A DNA stretch of 49,552 nucleotides, from assembly GCA_903834475.1 (NCBI GenBank), contig CAILJH010000187.1:1-49552 (forward strand), written 5' to 3'. The position numbers were made by a program, and so were the translations under genes. The first letter of the stretch is position 1, and each line of letters opens with the position of its first letter. A model generated the notes under the pieces. The model worked only from the letters and a program-made list of their open reading frames with translations. It was not told the origin of the DNA and made no database searches. The DNA comes from an uncultured Prolixibacteraceae bacterium (GTDB lineage Bacteria > Bacteroidota > Bacteroidia > Bacteroidales > Prolixibacteraceae). Positions 32,501 to 40,892 of this stretch are shown here, one piece after another.

Positions 32501-33480
32501 TGGAACGATTCTCTGCAGTATTCAACCTCACTTTTACCCGTTTCAATGACTTGAAAATTGCTGAAGCCCATGCCGAACAGGCCGAAATTGATCTGTTCAA
32601 ACTGAAAGAAGAAAAAAAGCGCACCGAGGAAGCCTTGACTGAATTGAAAGAAGCCCAAAAGCAACTTATCCAATCAGAAAAAATGGCTTCGTTGGGAGAA
32701 CTCACCGCCGGTATTGCCCATGAAATCCAGAATCCGTTGAATTTCGTCAACAACTTTTCGGAAGTCAGTACCGAGCTGGTCGATGAAATGAACGAAGAAA
32801 TCGACAAAGGAAATATCGGTCTGGCCAGGGAAATAGCGCGCGATTTAAGACAAAATCTCGAAAAGATCAACCACCACGGCAAACGTGCCGGCGATATTGT
32901 AAAAGGAATGTTACAGCATAGCCGGAACAGCAGTGGAGTAAAGGAACCTACCAACATCAATGCTTTGGCTGACGAATATTTGCGCCTGGCTTATCATGGG
33001 CTACGGGCCAAAGACAAATCATTCAATGCTACCATGAAAACCGATTTTGATGAAAGTATCGGCAACATCAACATCATCCCACAGGATATTGGCCGGGTAA
33101 TTTTGAACCTGATTACCAATGCGTTTTATGTGGTAAATGAAAAGAAAAGAAACGGCCCCCTAACCCCCGAAGGGGGAATTGAAAACACCCAAAATGAATA
33201 TGAACCAACGGTTACAGTTTCTACGAAGCTGATCGTCCCCCCGAAGGGGGGACAGTGGGGGGCTGTCCTGATTTCAGTTGCAGACAATGGCAACGGAATA
33301 CCTAAGGGTGTCGTTGATAAAATCTTTCAACCCTTCTTCACCACAAAACCGACTGGCGAGGGAACCGGACTTGGTTTGAGTTTGAGTTATGATATTATTA
33401 AAGCGCATGGTGGAGAGTTGAAGGTGGAGACGAAGGAAGGTGAAGGTTCTTCTTTTATTATACAAATTCCTTGTAATTGA
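29545..33480 (+). CDS. Histidine kinase with five tandem GAF-like repeats
   Basis: A 1311-residue soluble kinase. An N-terminal coiled coil (about 20-98) is followed by five tandem repeats of about 185 residues, each opening with LERVRARTMAMQ or a variant (at 99, 283, 468, 650, 837) and closing with LERFAGVFxxTYTRFLDLQKAEAQARE. The bodies look like degenerate GAF domains (FSKGxLxIxTPxPxPEETI). Then come a coiled linker, HisKA with His1059 (GELTAGIAHEIQNPL) and HATPase (DNGNGIPK; GEGTGLGLSLSYDI). No signal peptide, membrane segment or receiver is seen. In-frame palindromic repeats fall within the ATPase domain (33155-33263). A possible internal start is the ATG at 29587. It ends 16 bases before the next kinase gene. 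Confidence 0.9.
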   Translation: MNTKLSVIKKKSKTMNQNLRKISEFLQRNESLSAEEKASLSKAVADADKELEITAFKLDRTEKVKRTTAILLEETIEELEQKRKSVEAQNRELEIEASLERVRAIALSMQNPAEMVEVCRIISEQLEFLKVKDIRNVQTAVIDESKGTYVNYEYYARHDKLLITEVSYKTHHLQEEFAMQMLKGAGEFFSSSLIGQEVKDWYEYQKTTNQFADSFLEGAQTLNYYMFSLGPVALGISTYSPLIEEEINLFKRFRNVFELAYRRFLDIQKAESQAREAQIQLALERVRARTMAMQKSEELSETAFILFQQFKELGEIPIQITIGIIHESEKSIEFSITGGNGTGTQINRAFNASIEEPALMQKLFKAWKAQARSVVIKLAGKELEGWINYRNTISGTKDNTDYSGAIRVISAGLFSKGLISISTHTPLPDETIRLLEKFAGVFEQTYTRFLDLQKAESQARESQIQLALERVRARTMAMQRSDEMAETAAILFEQFIALGEMPERMAIEIVNEAEHVFEIWATEHGGKQFNSLIKTSLDEPYVMQKMYRAWKEQNKSITIDLQGIELEEYFQYLKQMKLPVDRKIFGKRRVQNVATFSKGILTIITPEPRPRETIDILERFAGVFDGTYTRFLDLQRAEAQAREAQIEAALERVRSKTMAMHNSQDVGDTVATMFDELVKLGIVTNRCGILIFSESIHYTEVWTAKSNPEGKAILITGHLDMATHPLLEGAFRDWKNKKPVHVYPMLGIDLRNYYQTINDSKYYPTLFDMESLPAKEFHCDFYFAEGCIFAFTAELIPDEATLIFKRFAGVFGQTYRRYLDLLKAEAQARESQIEAALERVRSRTMAMQKSDELAETSAVLFQQLILLGIEPNRLYIAILKDDQANAEFWITDEDGSKVSSAFETNLNKNTVFSKMLVGWKKKKNSTTIDLKGEELQEYFRYLSSLHVPFKGGLSQTRRIQYIGYFNKGFIGMASPDDQPEETIKLLERFSAVFNLTFTRFNDLKIAEAHAEQAEIDLFKLKEEKKRTEEALTELKEAQKQLIQSEKMASLGELTAGIAHEIQNPLNFVNNFSEVSTELVDEMNEEIDKGNIGLAREIARDLRQNLEKINHHGKRAGDIVKGMLQHSRNSSGVKEPTNINALADEYLRLAYHGLRAKDKSFNATMKTDFDESIGNINIIPQDIGRVILNLITNAFYVVNEKKRNGPLTPEGGIENTQNEYEPTVTVSTKLIVPPKGGQWGAVLISVADNGNGIPKGVVDKIFQPFFTTKPTGEGTGLGLSLSYDIIKAHGGELKVETKEGEGSSFIIQIPCN
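33155..33263. repeat. Class B paired hairpins inside a kinase gene (copy 1)
   Basis: GCCCCC (33155-33160) and GGGGGC (33258-33263) bound two hairpins, CCCCC-GAA-GGGGG (33164-33176) and GTCCCCCC-GAA-GGGGGGAC (33235-33253). Residues encoded by the hairpins (PLTPEGGI and IVPPKGGQWGA) interrupt the ATPase domain before DNGNGIP. The segment between them, YEPTVTVSTK, is shared with paralogues. The reading frame is preserved. Confidence 0.8.
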
Positions 33481-33496
33481 TTTACTGTAATCCGGT

Positions 33497-36400
33497 ATGA
33501 AAAAAGATATTGCAAAAGTCCTGTATAAACCGATTCTGATGTTTATCAGTGTTCAGGTAATGCTTTTGTCATGTACAAAAACTGACAGGAAGCAGGCTAC
33601 TTTTTCAAACAGTAAGGTTAGTCATTCTCCCATCCACGCAACCATTGTGGCCAATCTTCCTGACAGCGCTCGCCCCCAGGAAATCTTTCTGTCCGAAACT
33701 CCCAATCCTTTGAAGGTGACTATACCTGTGAAAGCAGGTTTTCAATCTAAAGTTGAAAATACAGTTGGATCAGAAATAATACAATTGTTTCCTCCTGTAA
33801 AACATTTATTTATCGATCCGCTTAATAACCTGCCTATTGCCCCCGAAGCTCAGGGTACTGCCTTTTTCACAACATACGACACTGAAGACGGACTGGCCCT
33901 TGACGCAATTCTATGCAGCATGGAAGATAAAAATGGAAATCTCTGGTTTGGAACCGCAGGCGGTGGAACAAGCAAATATAATGGTAAATATTTTTTAAAC
34001 TATACCACGGTCCAGGGCTTGGCATTCAACACGGTTAATGTTATTTATGAAGACAAAGCCGGCAATATATGGTTCGGAACTTCAGGTGGCGGTGTCAGCA
34101 AGTTCGATGGTAATTCGTTTGTAAACTATTCCACCGGACAAGGTCTGGCTAATAATTCAGTTTCATCTATAATTGAAGATGAAAAGGGAAATTTCTGGTT
34201 TGGTACCGCCGGCGGACTAAGCAAATTTGATGGTAAATCATTTATTACTCTAACTAAAGTTCAGGGATTGGTTAATAATAACGTTTGGAGCATTATCGAA
34301 GATAAAACCGGAAATCTTTGGGTTGGAACAAACGGAGGAGTAAGTAAATACAATGGAAAATCATTTGTTAATTATACCACGGCACAGGGACTTTCAGCCA
34401 ATGCGGTACTGTGTATGATTCAGGCCAAGCGTGGAGATTTCTGGTTTGGTACCCGGGATGGCGGGCTTAGTGAATTCGATGGAAAATCGTTTGTGAATTT
34501 TACCACCTCACAAGGGCTTGCCGGGAATAAGGTCGTAAATATCATGGAAGACGCATCAGGAAACCTCTGGTTCGCGACATATGGACATGGTGTAAGTAAA
34601 TATGACGGAAAAACATTTGTAAATTTCAATACAGTTCAGGGCCTGGCAGGAAATGTAGTTGCCGGCATTACAGAAGATAAAACCGGAAATATCTGGTTCG
34701 GCACATATGGAGCCGGCATAAGCAAATACAATGGTAAATCATTTGTGAATTTCACAATCGCGCGTGGGCTGGCAAATAATGTCGTGAGAAGCATTACTGA
34801 GGATAAATCGGGGAATCTTTGGTTTGGTACCAATGGAGGTGGGGTAAGTAAATATGACGGTAATTCGTTTACTAATTTCACAACTGCCCAGGGGTTGGCA
34901 AATAACCTTTGCTATTGCATCACGGAAGACAAATCGGCTAACATGTGGTTTGGAACTTTAGGAGGAGGACTTAGTAAATATGACGGGAGTTCTTTCACAA
35001 ATTATACCAAAACACAGGGTTTGGCATCCAATGATATTATTAGTCTTCTCGAGGATAATCAGGGGAACCTTTGGATAGGAACAAACGGTGGCGGTGTTAG
35101 CAGATTCAATGGAAAATCGTTTATGAATTTCACTACAGCCCAGGGGTTAGCCGATAATACAGTACAGTGCATTGCCCAAGATAAATCAGGCAACCTGTGG
35201 TTTGGCACAAACGCAGGAATCAGCAGATACGATGGAAAATCGTTCGTGAATTATACCACTGAACAGGGATTGGCGAATAATATTATCAACAGTATAAGCA
35301 TTGATGAAAGTGAAAATCTCTGGATCGGCACCGAGGAAGGATTGAGCCTGCTCAGAAGCAATATTTTAAACGGATCCAAAAGTGATACTGAAGGAAAGGA
35401 GATTTCAGACTGGCCATTATTCGAAAATTTTACGACTAATGACGGGCTTCCCGATAATTATATAACACAGGTAGTCCAGCAGAATCAAAACAAATTGTAT
35501 GTTGGTACCAACCTTGGAATATGCGAGTTAGTAGCTGAGAAAGTAAGTGATAATCAAAAGGAATGGAAGGTTGGTAAGACATTTAACACACTAACCGGCT
35601 ATCCTGTAAAAGATGTGAATGCGGGGCAGAATACCATGTTTAAAGACAGTAAAGGCATTATCTGGATTGCAACAGGTTCGGATAAAACAGGACTGGTACG
35701 CTTTAACCCTGCTGAAATTCATGTAAACAGCAGACCTCCATTGCTCGAAATTCACAACATTAAAATAAATAATGAACCAGTTTCCTGGTACAACTTACTT
35801 TCTTCGCAAAAAAGAAACGCTGATGTTCCAGGCGCAGATAGTATTACAGCCCAAGCATGCAAAATGGAAGAAATAGCAACTTTAGGAAAAGCACTGAACG
35901 AAGCCGGGAAAATTTCCATGATTCAGAAGTTCGAAGATATTCGTTTTGATGGCATCGATAAATGGTATCCTATACCGCAAAACCTGGTGCTTCCCTATAA
36001 AGATAACGACATTAGTTTTGATTTCACTGCAATTGACCCTGGAGAAGGACTTTTGATTAAGTACCAGTACTTGCTTGAAGGTTCCGATAAGGAATGGAGT
36101 TCTTTAAGTAATAAATCATCGGCAAGTTTTGGCAATTTGTTCGAAGGCAAATATACGTTCAGGCTCAGGGCTCAAAACATTGATGGTATCTGGAGCAAAC
36201 AACTCACTTATACTTTTACAGTTTCACCACCCTGGTGGAGGACCTGGTGGGCTTATTTTATATACAGTTTATTGATCGCAGTGATTGTATTTATAGTTCA
36301 CCGTTATCAGAAACAGCGGGTCATCCGAATCGAAAGGGGAAAAGCGCAAATTAAGGAACTTGCCCAGGCAAAGGAAATAGAAAAAGCATATACTGAACTG

Positions 36401-37219
36401 AAATCCACCCAGGCTCAGCTGATCCAATCTGAAAAAATGGCCTCATTGGGTGAACTCACGGCCGGTATTGCTCATGAAATTCAAAACCCGCTCAATTTCG
36501 TCAACAATTTTTCGGAAGTCAGTATAGAGTTACTTGATGAAATGAAAATAGAGTTGGACCGCGGCAATACCGATGATGCAAAAGAATTGGCCAACGACGT
36601 TATACAAAACCTGGAAAAAATAAACCATCATGGCAAACGCGCCGATGCCATTGTAAAAGGAATGTTGCAACACAGCCGCAGCAGCACCGGGACAAAAGAA
36701 CCAACCAACATCAATGCATTGGCTGACGAGTATTTGCGACTTGCCTATCATGGTTTACGGGCAAAAGACAAATCATTCAATGCGACCATGAAAACCGATT
36801 ATGATGAAAGCGTCGGAAATGTTGATATTATTCCTCAGGATATTGGCCGTGTAATATTGAACCTGATTACCAATGCATTTTATGCTGTCAATGAAAAGAA
36901 GTTGCAGCTTACCAAAGACCTTTCAGGTATTCAAAACCTGACAGGTCAGAATAGCTTTGAACCAACAGTTTCAGTAAGTACCAAAAGAACAAATGATGGG
37001 GTTGAGGTGTTTGTGAAAGACAATGGCAATGGTATTCCTAAAACTGCGCTGGATAAAATTTTCCAGCCTTTTTTTACGACCAAACCAACCGGAGAAGGTA
37101 CAGGTTTAGGATTATCGATGAGTTATGATATTGTGAAGGCTCATGGAGGTAGGGTAAGCGTAGAAACGATGGAGGGCGAGGGGTCGGAGTTTATTATTGA
37201 GATACCAATTTTAAAATAG
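33497..37219 (+). CDS. Two-component propeller sensor histidine kinase (14 blades, Y_Y_Y domain)
   Basis: A 1240-residue membrane kinase. The N-terminus ends in VMLLSC (about 22-27), which looks like a lipobox. Then come about 14 regulator-propeller repeats of ~42 residues (about 130-740), most with the form GNLWFGTNGGGVSKYDGKSF, enough for two seven-bladed propellers; a Y_Y_Y domain (about 820-910, YKDNDISFDFTAID and FRLRAQNIDGIWS); one membrane segment (about 918-938); a coiled linker; HisKA with His993; and HATPase (DNGNGIPKT, GEGTGLGLSMSYDI). It would sense a periplasmic ligand. There is no receiver or DNA-binding tail, so it must signal to a separate regulator. A class A palindrome lies in frame at residues 1141-1151. 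Its catalytic core is near-identical to those of its neighbours. Confidence 0.93.
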   Translation: MKKDIAKVLYKPILMFISVQVMLLSCTKTDRKQATFSNSKVSHSPIHATIVANLPDSARPQEIFLSETPNPLKVTIPVKAGFQSKVENTVGSEIIQLFPPVKHLFIDPLNNLPIAPEAQGTAFFTTYDTEDGLALDAILCSMEDKNGNLWFGTAGGGTSKYNGKYFLNYTTVQGLAFNTVNVIYEDKAGNIWFGTSGGGVSKFDGNSFVNYSTGQGLANNSVSSIIEDEKGNFWFGTAGGLSKFDGKSFITLTKVQGLVNNNVWSIIEDKTGNLWVGTNGGVSKYNGKSFVNYTTAQGLSANAVLCMIQAKRGDFWFGTRDGGLSEFDGKSFVNFTTSQGLAGNKVVNIMEDASGNLWFATYGHGVSKYDGKTFVNFNTVQGLAGNVVAGITEDKTGNIWFGTYGAGISKYNGKSFVNFTIARGLANNVVRSITEDKSGNLWFGTNGGGVSKYDGNSFTNFTTAQGLANNLCYCITEDKSANMWFGTLGGGLSKYDGSSFTNYTKTQGLASNDIISLLEDNQGNLWIGTNGGGVSRFNGKSFMNFTTAQGLADNTVQCIAQDKSGNLWFGTNAGISRYDGKSFVNYTTEQGLANNIINSISIDESENLWIGTEEGLSLLRSNILNGSKSDTEGKEISDWPLFENFTTNDGLPDNYITQVVQQNQNKLYVGTNLGICELVAEKVSDNQKEWKVGKTFNTLTGYPVKDVNAGQNTMFKDSKGIIWIATGSDKTGLVRFNPAEIHVNSRPPLLEIHNIKINNEPVSWYNLLSSQKRNADVPGADSITAQACKMEEIATLGKALNEAGKISMIQKFEDIRFDGIDKWYPIPQNLVLPYKDNDISFDFTAIDPGEGLLIKYQYLLEGSDKEWSSLSNKSSASFGNLFEGKYTFRLRAQNIDGIWSKQLTYTFTVSPPWWRTWWAYFIYSLLIAVIVFIVHRYQKQRVIRIERGKAQIKELAQAKEIEKAYTELKSTQAQLIQSEKMASLGELTAGIAHEIQNPLNFVNNFSEVSIELLDEMKIELDRGNTDDAKELANDVIQNLEKINHHGKRADAIVKGMLQHSRSSTGTKEPTNINALADEYLRLAYHGLRAKDKSFNATMKTDYDESVGNVDIIPQDIGRVILNLITNAFYAVNEKKLQLTKDLSGIQNLTGQNSFEPTVSVSTKRTNDGVEVFVKDNGNGIPKTALDKIFQPFFTTKPTGEGTGLGLSMSYDIVKAHGGRVSVETMEGEGSEFIIEIPILK
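36917..36947. repeat. Class A palindrome, copy 4, inside a kinase gene
   Basis: Fifteen-base arms at 36917-36931 and 36933-36947 around one C, with two mismatches relative to the perfect copies near the RAYT gene. It is translated as DLSGIQNLTGQ within the ATPase domain, at the place where the two paralogous kinases carry class B hairpins. Compare DLTGFENLSGL, the peptide from the copy inside the transposase. Confidence 0.85.
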
Positions 37220-37239
37220 TAACGGCAGTCCAAAACAGT

Positions 37240-40200
37240 ATGTTTATGAAAAATCCATATTCTGCAACCATTTTCCTTTTTCTTTTGATCCTTTCTGAAT
37301 TTAGTACTGCTCAAAATCAGCAGGTTGACTTCAATCCAATTTTGGGGAATGACGGGATATCGCTCGGGAAAATAAATAGTATCACTCAAGATCCACAAGG
37401 CTATATCTGGCTCTCCGATCAGGATAACGGATATATTATTCGTTACGATGGATTGCGGATGACAAGCTACAAGCCCAATCTTAAAAATCCGAATTCATTG
37501 GGTGGAAGCTATCCTGAATATTTGTTTGCCGATACCACAGGTACACTTTGGATTGGATTCTATGGAACCGGACTTGACCGCTTCGATCCTGAAACGGTTA
37601 ATTTTAAGCACTTCAGGCATAATCCGAATGATCCGTCAAGTCTGAGTAACGATACCGTCGCATCGGTTTTGATGGATCATGAAGGAAACCTATGGGTGGG
37701 AACCTATGGTGGCTTGGATCTGCTGGATCCGAAAACCGGAAAATTTACTCATTTTACTCATTCTGATAGTGATCCGACCAGCCTCAGCTGTAATAAAATC
37801 AGGGCAATTTATGAAGATCATGAAAAGACACTTTGGATTGGAACAGGAAACCCTTTTGTAGGAAATACCGATGGGGGACTCAACCGTTTCGACCCGAAAA
37901 TCGGAAAATTCACACGCTTTATGCATGATCCGGCAGATCCGAATAGCTTGATCAACAATAAGGTCAGAGCAATTTTTGAAGACAGCCATGGAACTTTTTG
38001 GATCGGTGCCGCCGGTACTGATGGATTGCTCACGATGGACCGCGCAAAAGGAACATTTATCCGGCATCCGTATAATCCCCAAAAGCAGGATCAACTCAGT
38101 CGCCCACCAGTTAAAGATGGGGACAAATTCGATCACATCACCTTCATTTCAGAAGACGGACTTGGGGCGATCTGGATCGGAACTTTTTCTCAGGGTATTT
38201 TAAAGTACGAACCAGCAAAACAAACCTTGACACGTTTTTATGGTGATGGAAATATACTATCTGCATTTAAAGATCAAAGCGGCTGGTGTACGCTCGTTTC
38301 AAAAGATGGAGTAGTTTGGATAAGCACACAGGAAAAAAATCTGTATCGTGTTGATCCATACCGGAATATCATTCCACATTTTAAGGCTCCGGCTGCAAAT
38401 TGTTTTTATGAGGAATCAGCGACTGTTCTGTGGTATGGAACCAGAGGAGAAGGTCTTTTCTGTAAAGATTCCGAAACAGGAATCACCCGTCAATTTAAAA
38501 ATGATCCGAATGACATGAATAGTCTGAGCTTGAATACTATCAATGATCTTGTTAAGGACCCCGGAGGTGATTTTTGGATAGGTATGTGGGGTGGAGGCGT
38601 TAACCGGATGGATATAAAAACCAAAAAGTTCACGCGCTATATGCACGATCCGAAAAACATCAAAAGTTTAATTTCGGACAATGTGGTTACCGTTTATCTG
38701 GACCGGGAGTCGAATCTCTGGTGTGGTACGACAGATGGATGCGATGTGTTGGATCGCAAGACCGGCGTATTTAAACACTATCTGAATAATCCAAAAGATA
38801 CAACCAGTATAAGTAGAAGTGGTGCAACAAGTTTTTTGGAAGATTCTCAAAATAATTTTTGGGTTGGAACCTGGAATGGTGGTGGTATAAATCGGTTGGA
38901 TCGCAAAACCGATCAATTTAAACATTACCTGTTTGATGAATTTATCAATAGTATTTTTGAAGATTCCAATGGGGTGATCTGGGCAGGTACAAACAGCGGG
39001 CTTTTTCAATACAATCGTAAAACAGATAAATTCTCTTTGCTCGATGAAAAAAGTGTCGGATTTAACATTCCTAACGCCTGGGGAATCGTTGGAGATAATT
39101 ACAGTAATCTATGGTTTGGTTCATCTCTCGGAATCATCAGGTTAAGTGAGAACAGGGACAAAACAATAATCTACGGAAAGAAAAATGGCGTCACCGGAAG
39201 CTCACTTTCCTGGAAGAGCTTTTTGGGAAATAATGGAGATTTCTTTTTCGGAGATACGGAAGGCTATTTTTCTTTCAGGCCTGAAGGACTAAATTATAAT
39301 CCGGTTCCTCCTGTGATTTCGATCAGTGCATTTTGGATTAATGGCAGACCGGTTACACCAGTTTCCGGAGGGCCATTGCAGGTTCCTTTGTCCAAAGCAA
39401 GAGATATTCAGCTGAGTTATGATCAAAATGTGTTTTCTTTTGGTCTGACGGCAATCGATTACGGTAATCCGGAGGACAACCGGATATTATACAGGCTCCT
39501 CGGGTCTGATCGTGACTGGAACATACTCGGAGCTGACGGAAGAGCTTATTATTATAATGTGCCTCCTGGGAAATATACGTTCCGGATCAAAGCAATAAAC
39601 AGTAACAATGGTATCTGGGCCGAAAGATCACTTGACCTGATTATTTCGCCACCCTTCTGGAAAACCTGGATAGCCTATTGTATTTATGCCATCTTTTTGA
39701 TTGTGGCCGTTGCAGGAATCGATCGTTTCCAGCGCCGGCGGTTACTGCAGGCTGAAAAGGAGCGGAGCAGAGACCGGGAAATAGCTCAGGCGAAGGAAAT
39801 TGAAAAGGCATATACTGAACTTAAAACAACCCAAACCCAACTTATTCAAGCCGAAAAAATGGCATCGCTTGGTGAACTTACCGCCGGAATTGCCCACGAA
39901 ATCCAGAATCCGTTGAATTTTGTAAACAACTTTTCGGAAGTCAATTTGGAGTTGATTCAGGAAATGAAAGAGGAAATTGAAAGAGGAAATCTGGCGGAAG
40001 TAAAAGTTCTGGCTACTGATATTGCCGATAACGAACAAAAGATCAACCATCATGGCAAACGCGCCGATGCCATTGTAAAAGGAATGTTGCAGCACAGCCG
40101 GACCAGTAGCGGGGTGAAAGAACCAACCAACATCAATGCCTTGGCCGACGAGTATTTACGTTTGGCATATCATGGTTTACGGGCAAAAGACAAATCGTTT

Positions 40201-40659
40201 AATGCAAGCATGAAAACTGTTTTTGATCCAAGCCTCGGAAATATCAATGTCATTCCACAAGAGGTTGGACGGGTGATCCTCAATCTGATTACCAATGCAT
40301 TTTACGCGGTGAATGAAAAGAAACAACAAGCCCCCCCACCCCCCGAAGGGGGGATTCTAAACCAGCGAAATAATTACGAGCCAACAGTTATCGTTTCTAC
40401 GAAGCTGATCATCCCCCCTTCGGCGGGACAGAGGGGGGCCGTTCAGATTGTCGTCGCAGATAATGGTAACGGCATTTCTCAAAAAGTAATTGATAAAATC
40501 TTCCAGCCTTTTTTTACCACCAAGCCAACCGGCGAAGGGACGGGGCTGGGATTAAGTATGAGCTACGATATTATCACCAAAGTTCACGGAGGAGAGCTTA
40601 AAGTAGAAACGAAAGAAGGCGAAGGAGCCGAGTTTACGATTATTTTACCAGTTGTCTGA
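37240..40659 (+). CDS. Two-component propeller sensor histidine kinase (second paralogue)
   Basis: A 1139-residue kinase with a signal peptide (about 3-25, ATIFLFLLILSEFSTAQ). The propeller region (about 30-680) has longer blades that alternate W(I/V)G(T/M) strands with the insert HDPNDPNSLSNN-type loops (for example FTRFMHDPADPNSLINNKVRAI). A Y_Y_Y domain (about 730-795, YRLLGSDRDWN, FRIKAINSNNGIW), one membrane helix (about 808-826), a coiled linker, HisKA with His886 and HATPase follow. As in its neighbour there is no receiver or HTH. A class B hairpin pair (40330-40439) interrupts the ATPase domain in frame. It starts 20 bases after the previous kinase gene. The catalytic half repeats that of the other two kinases closely. 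Confidence 0.93.
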   Translation: MFMKNPYSATIFLFLLILSEFSTAQNQQVDFNPILGNDGISLGKINSITQDPQGYIWLSDQDNGYIIRYDGLRMTSYKPNLKNPNSLGGSYPEYLFADTTGTLWIGFYGTGLDRFDPETVNFKHFRHNPNDPSSLSNDTVASVLMDHEGNLWVGTYGGLDLLDPKTGKFTHFTHSDSDPTSLSCNKIRAIYEDHEKTLWIGTGNPFVGNTDGGLNRFDPKIGKFTRFMHDPADPNSLINNKVRAIFEDSHGTFWIGAAGTDGLLTMDRAKGTFIRHPYNPQKQDQLSRPPVKDGDKFDHITFISEDGLGAIWIGTFSQGILKYEPAKQTLTRFYGDGNILSAFKDQSGWCTLVSKDGVVWISTQEKNLYRVDPYRNIIPHFKAPAANCFYEESATVLWYGTRGEGLFCKDSETGITRQFKNDPNDMNSLSLNTINDLVKDPGGDFWIGMWGGGVNRMDIKTKKFTRYMHDPKNIKSLISDNVVTVYLDRESNLWCGTTDGCDVLDRKTGVFKHYLNNPKDTTSISRSGATSFLEDSQNNFWVGTWNGGGINRLDRKTDQFKHYLFDEFINSIFEDSNGVIWAGTNSGLFQYNRKTDKFSLLDEKSVGFNIPNAWGIVGDNYSNLWFGSSLGIIRLSENRDKTIIYGKKNGVTGSSLSWKSFLGNNGDFFFGDTEGYFSFRPEGLNYNPVPPVISISAFWINGRPVTPVSGGPLQVPLSKARDIQLSYDQNVFSFGLTAIDYGNPEDNRILYRLLGSDRDWNILGADGRAYYYNVPPGKYTFRIKAINSNNGIWAERSLDLIISPPFWKTWIAYCIYAIFLIVAVAGIDRFQRRRLLQAEKERSRDREIAQAKEIEKAYTELKTTQTQLIQAEKMASLGELTAGIAHEIQNPLNFVNNFSEVNLELIQEMKEEIERGNLAEVKVLATDIADNEQKINHHGKRADAIVKGMLQHSRTSSGVKEPTNINALADEYLRLAYHGLRAKDKSFNASMKTVFDPSLGNINVIPQEVGRVILNLITNAFYAVNEKKQQAPPPPEGGILNQRNNYEPTVIVSTKLIIPPSAGQRGAVQIVVADNGNGISQKVIDKIFQPFFTTKPTGEGTGLGLSMSYDIITKVHGGELKVETKEGEGAEFTIILPVV
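40330..40439. repeat. Class B paired hairpins inside a kinase gene (copy 2)
   Basis: GCCCCCC (40330-40336) and GGGGGGC (40433-40439) bound a clear hairpin, CCCCCC-GAA-GGGGGG (40339-40353), and a degraded one (CCCCCC-TTCG-GCGGG, about 40413-40427). They encode APPPPEGGI and IIPPSAGQRGA on either side of YEPTVIVSTK, exactly as in the first kinase. Reading frame intact. Confidence 0.8.
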
Positions 40660-40665
40660 ATCACT

Positions 40666-40684
40666 CCTGCCTGCCGCAGGCAGG
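40666..40684. repeat. Class C palindrome, copy 1
   Basis: CCTGCCTGC-C-GCAGGCAGG, nine-base arms around one C, seven bases after the stop codon of the third kinase gene. An identical copy lies at 40840-40858, inside a class B element. Confidence 0.85.
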
Positions 40685-40822
40685 GAATTGTACAGATTAC
40701 ACAATTACGCAGAAAAAACAGACATGAATAAAGCAGTTTAAATCAGTGATTCTGATAATTTACGATATTTTGAAAACGCATATAGGATTCATATAAACCC
40801 AAAAATGAAGACAATGCTTTTT

Positions 40823-40880
40823 TTAAGCCTCACCCTTCGCCTGCCTGCCGCAGGCAGGGGGGAGGTTTGGAGGGGGCTTA
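40823..40880. repeat. Short class B element containing a nested class C palindrome
   Basis: TAAGCCTCACCC at the left and GGTTTGGAGGGGGCTTA at the right form the ends of a class B-like element, and the exact class C palindrome (40840-40858) lies between its arms. This reads as one palindrome inserted into another. It lies 12 bases before the ATG of the receiver gene, where it could affect that gene's translation or termination from upstream. Confidence 0.65.
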
Positions 40881-40892
40881 AAATATAGATAT

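Noticed and set aside
29545..32600. Periodic ~555-base similarity suggesting a tandem duplication artefact
   Set aside because: Explained by five diverged protein repeats in one open frame; sequences differ too much for a recent or assembly duplication.
34000..35340. Regular ~126-base DNA repeats suggesting a CRISPR or satellite
   Set aside because: They are the codons of regulator-propeller blades in an intact reading frame, varied at the DNA level.
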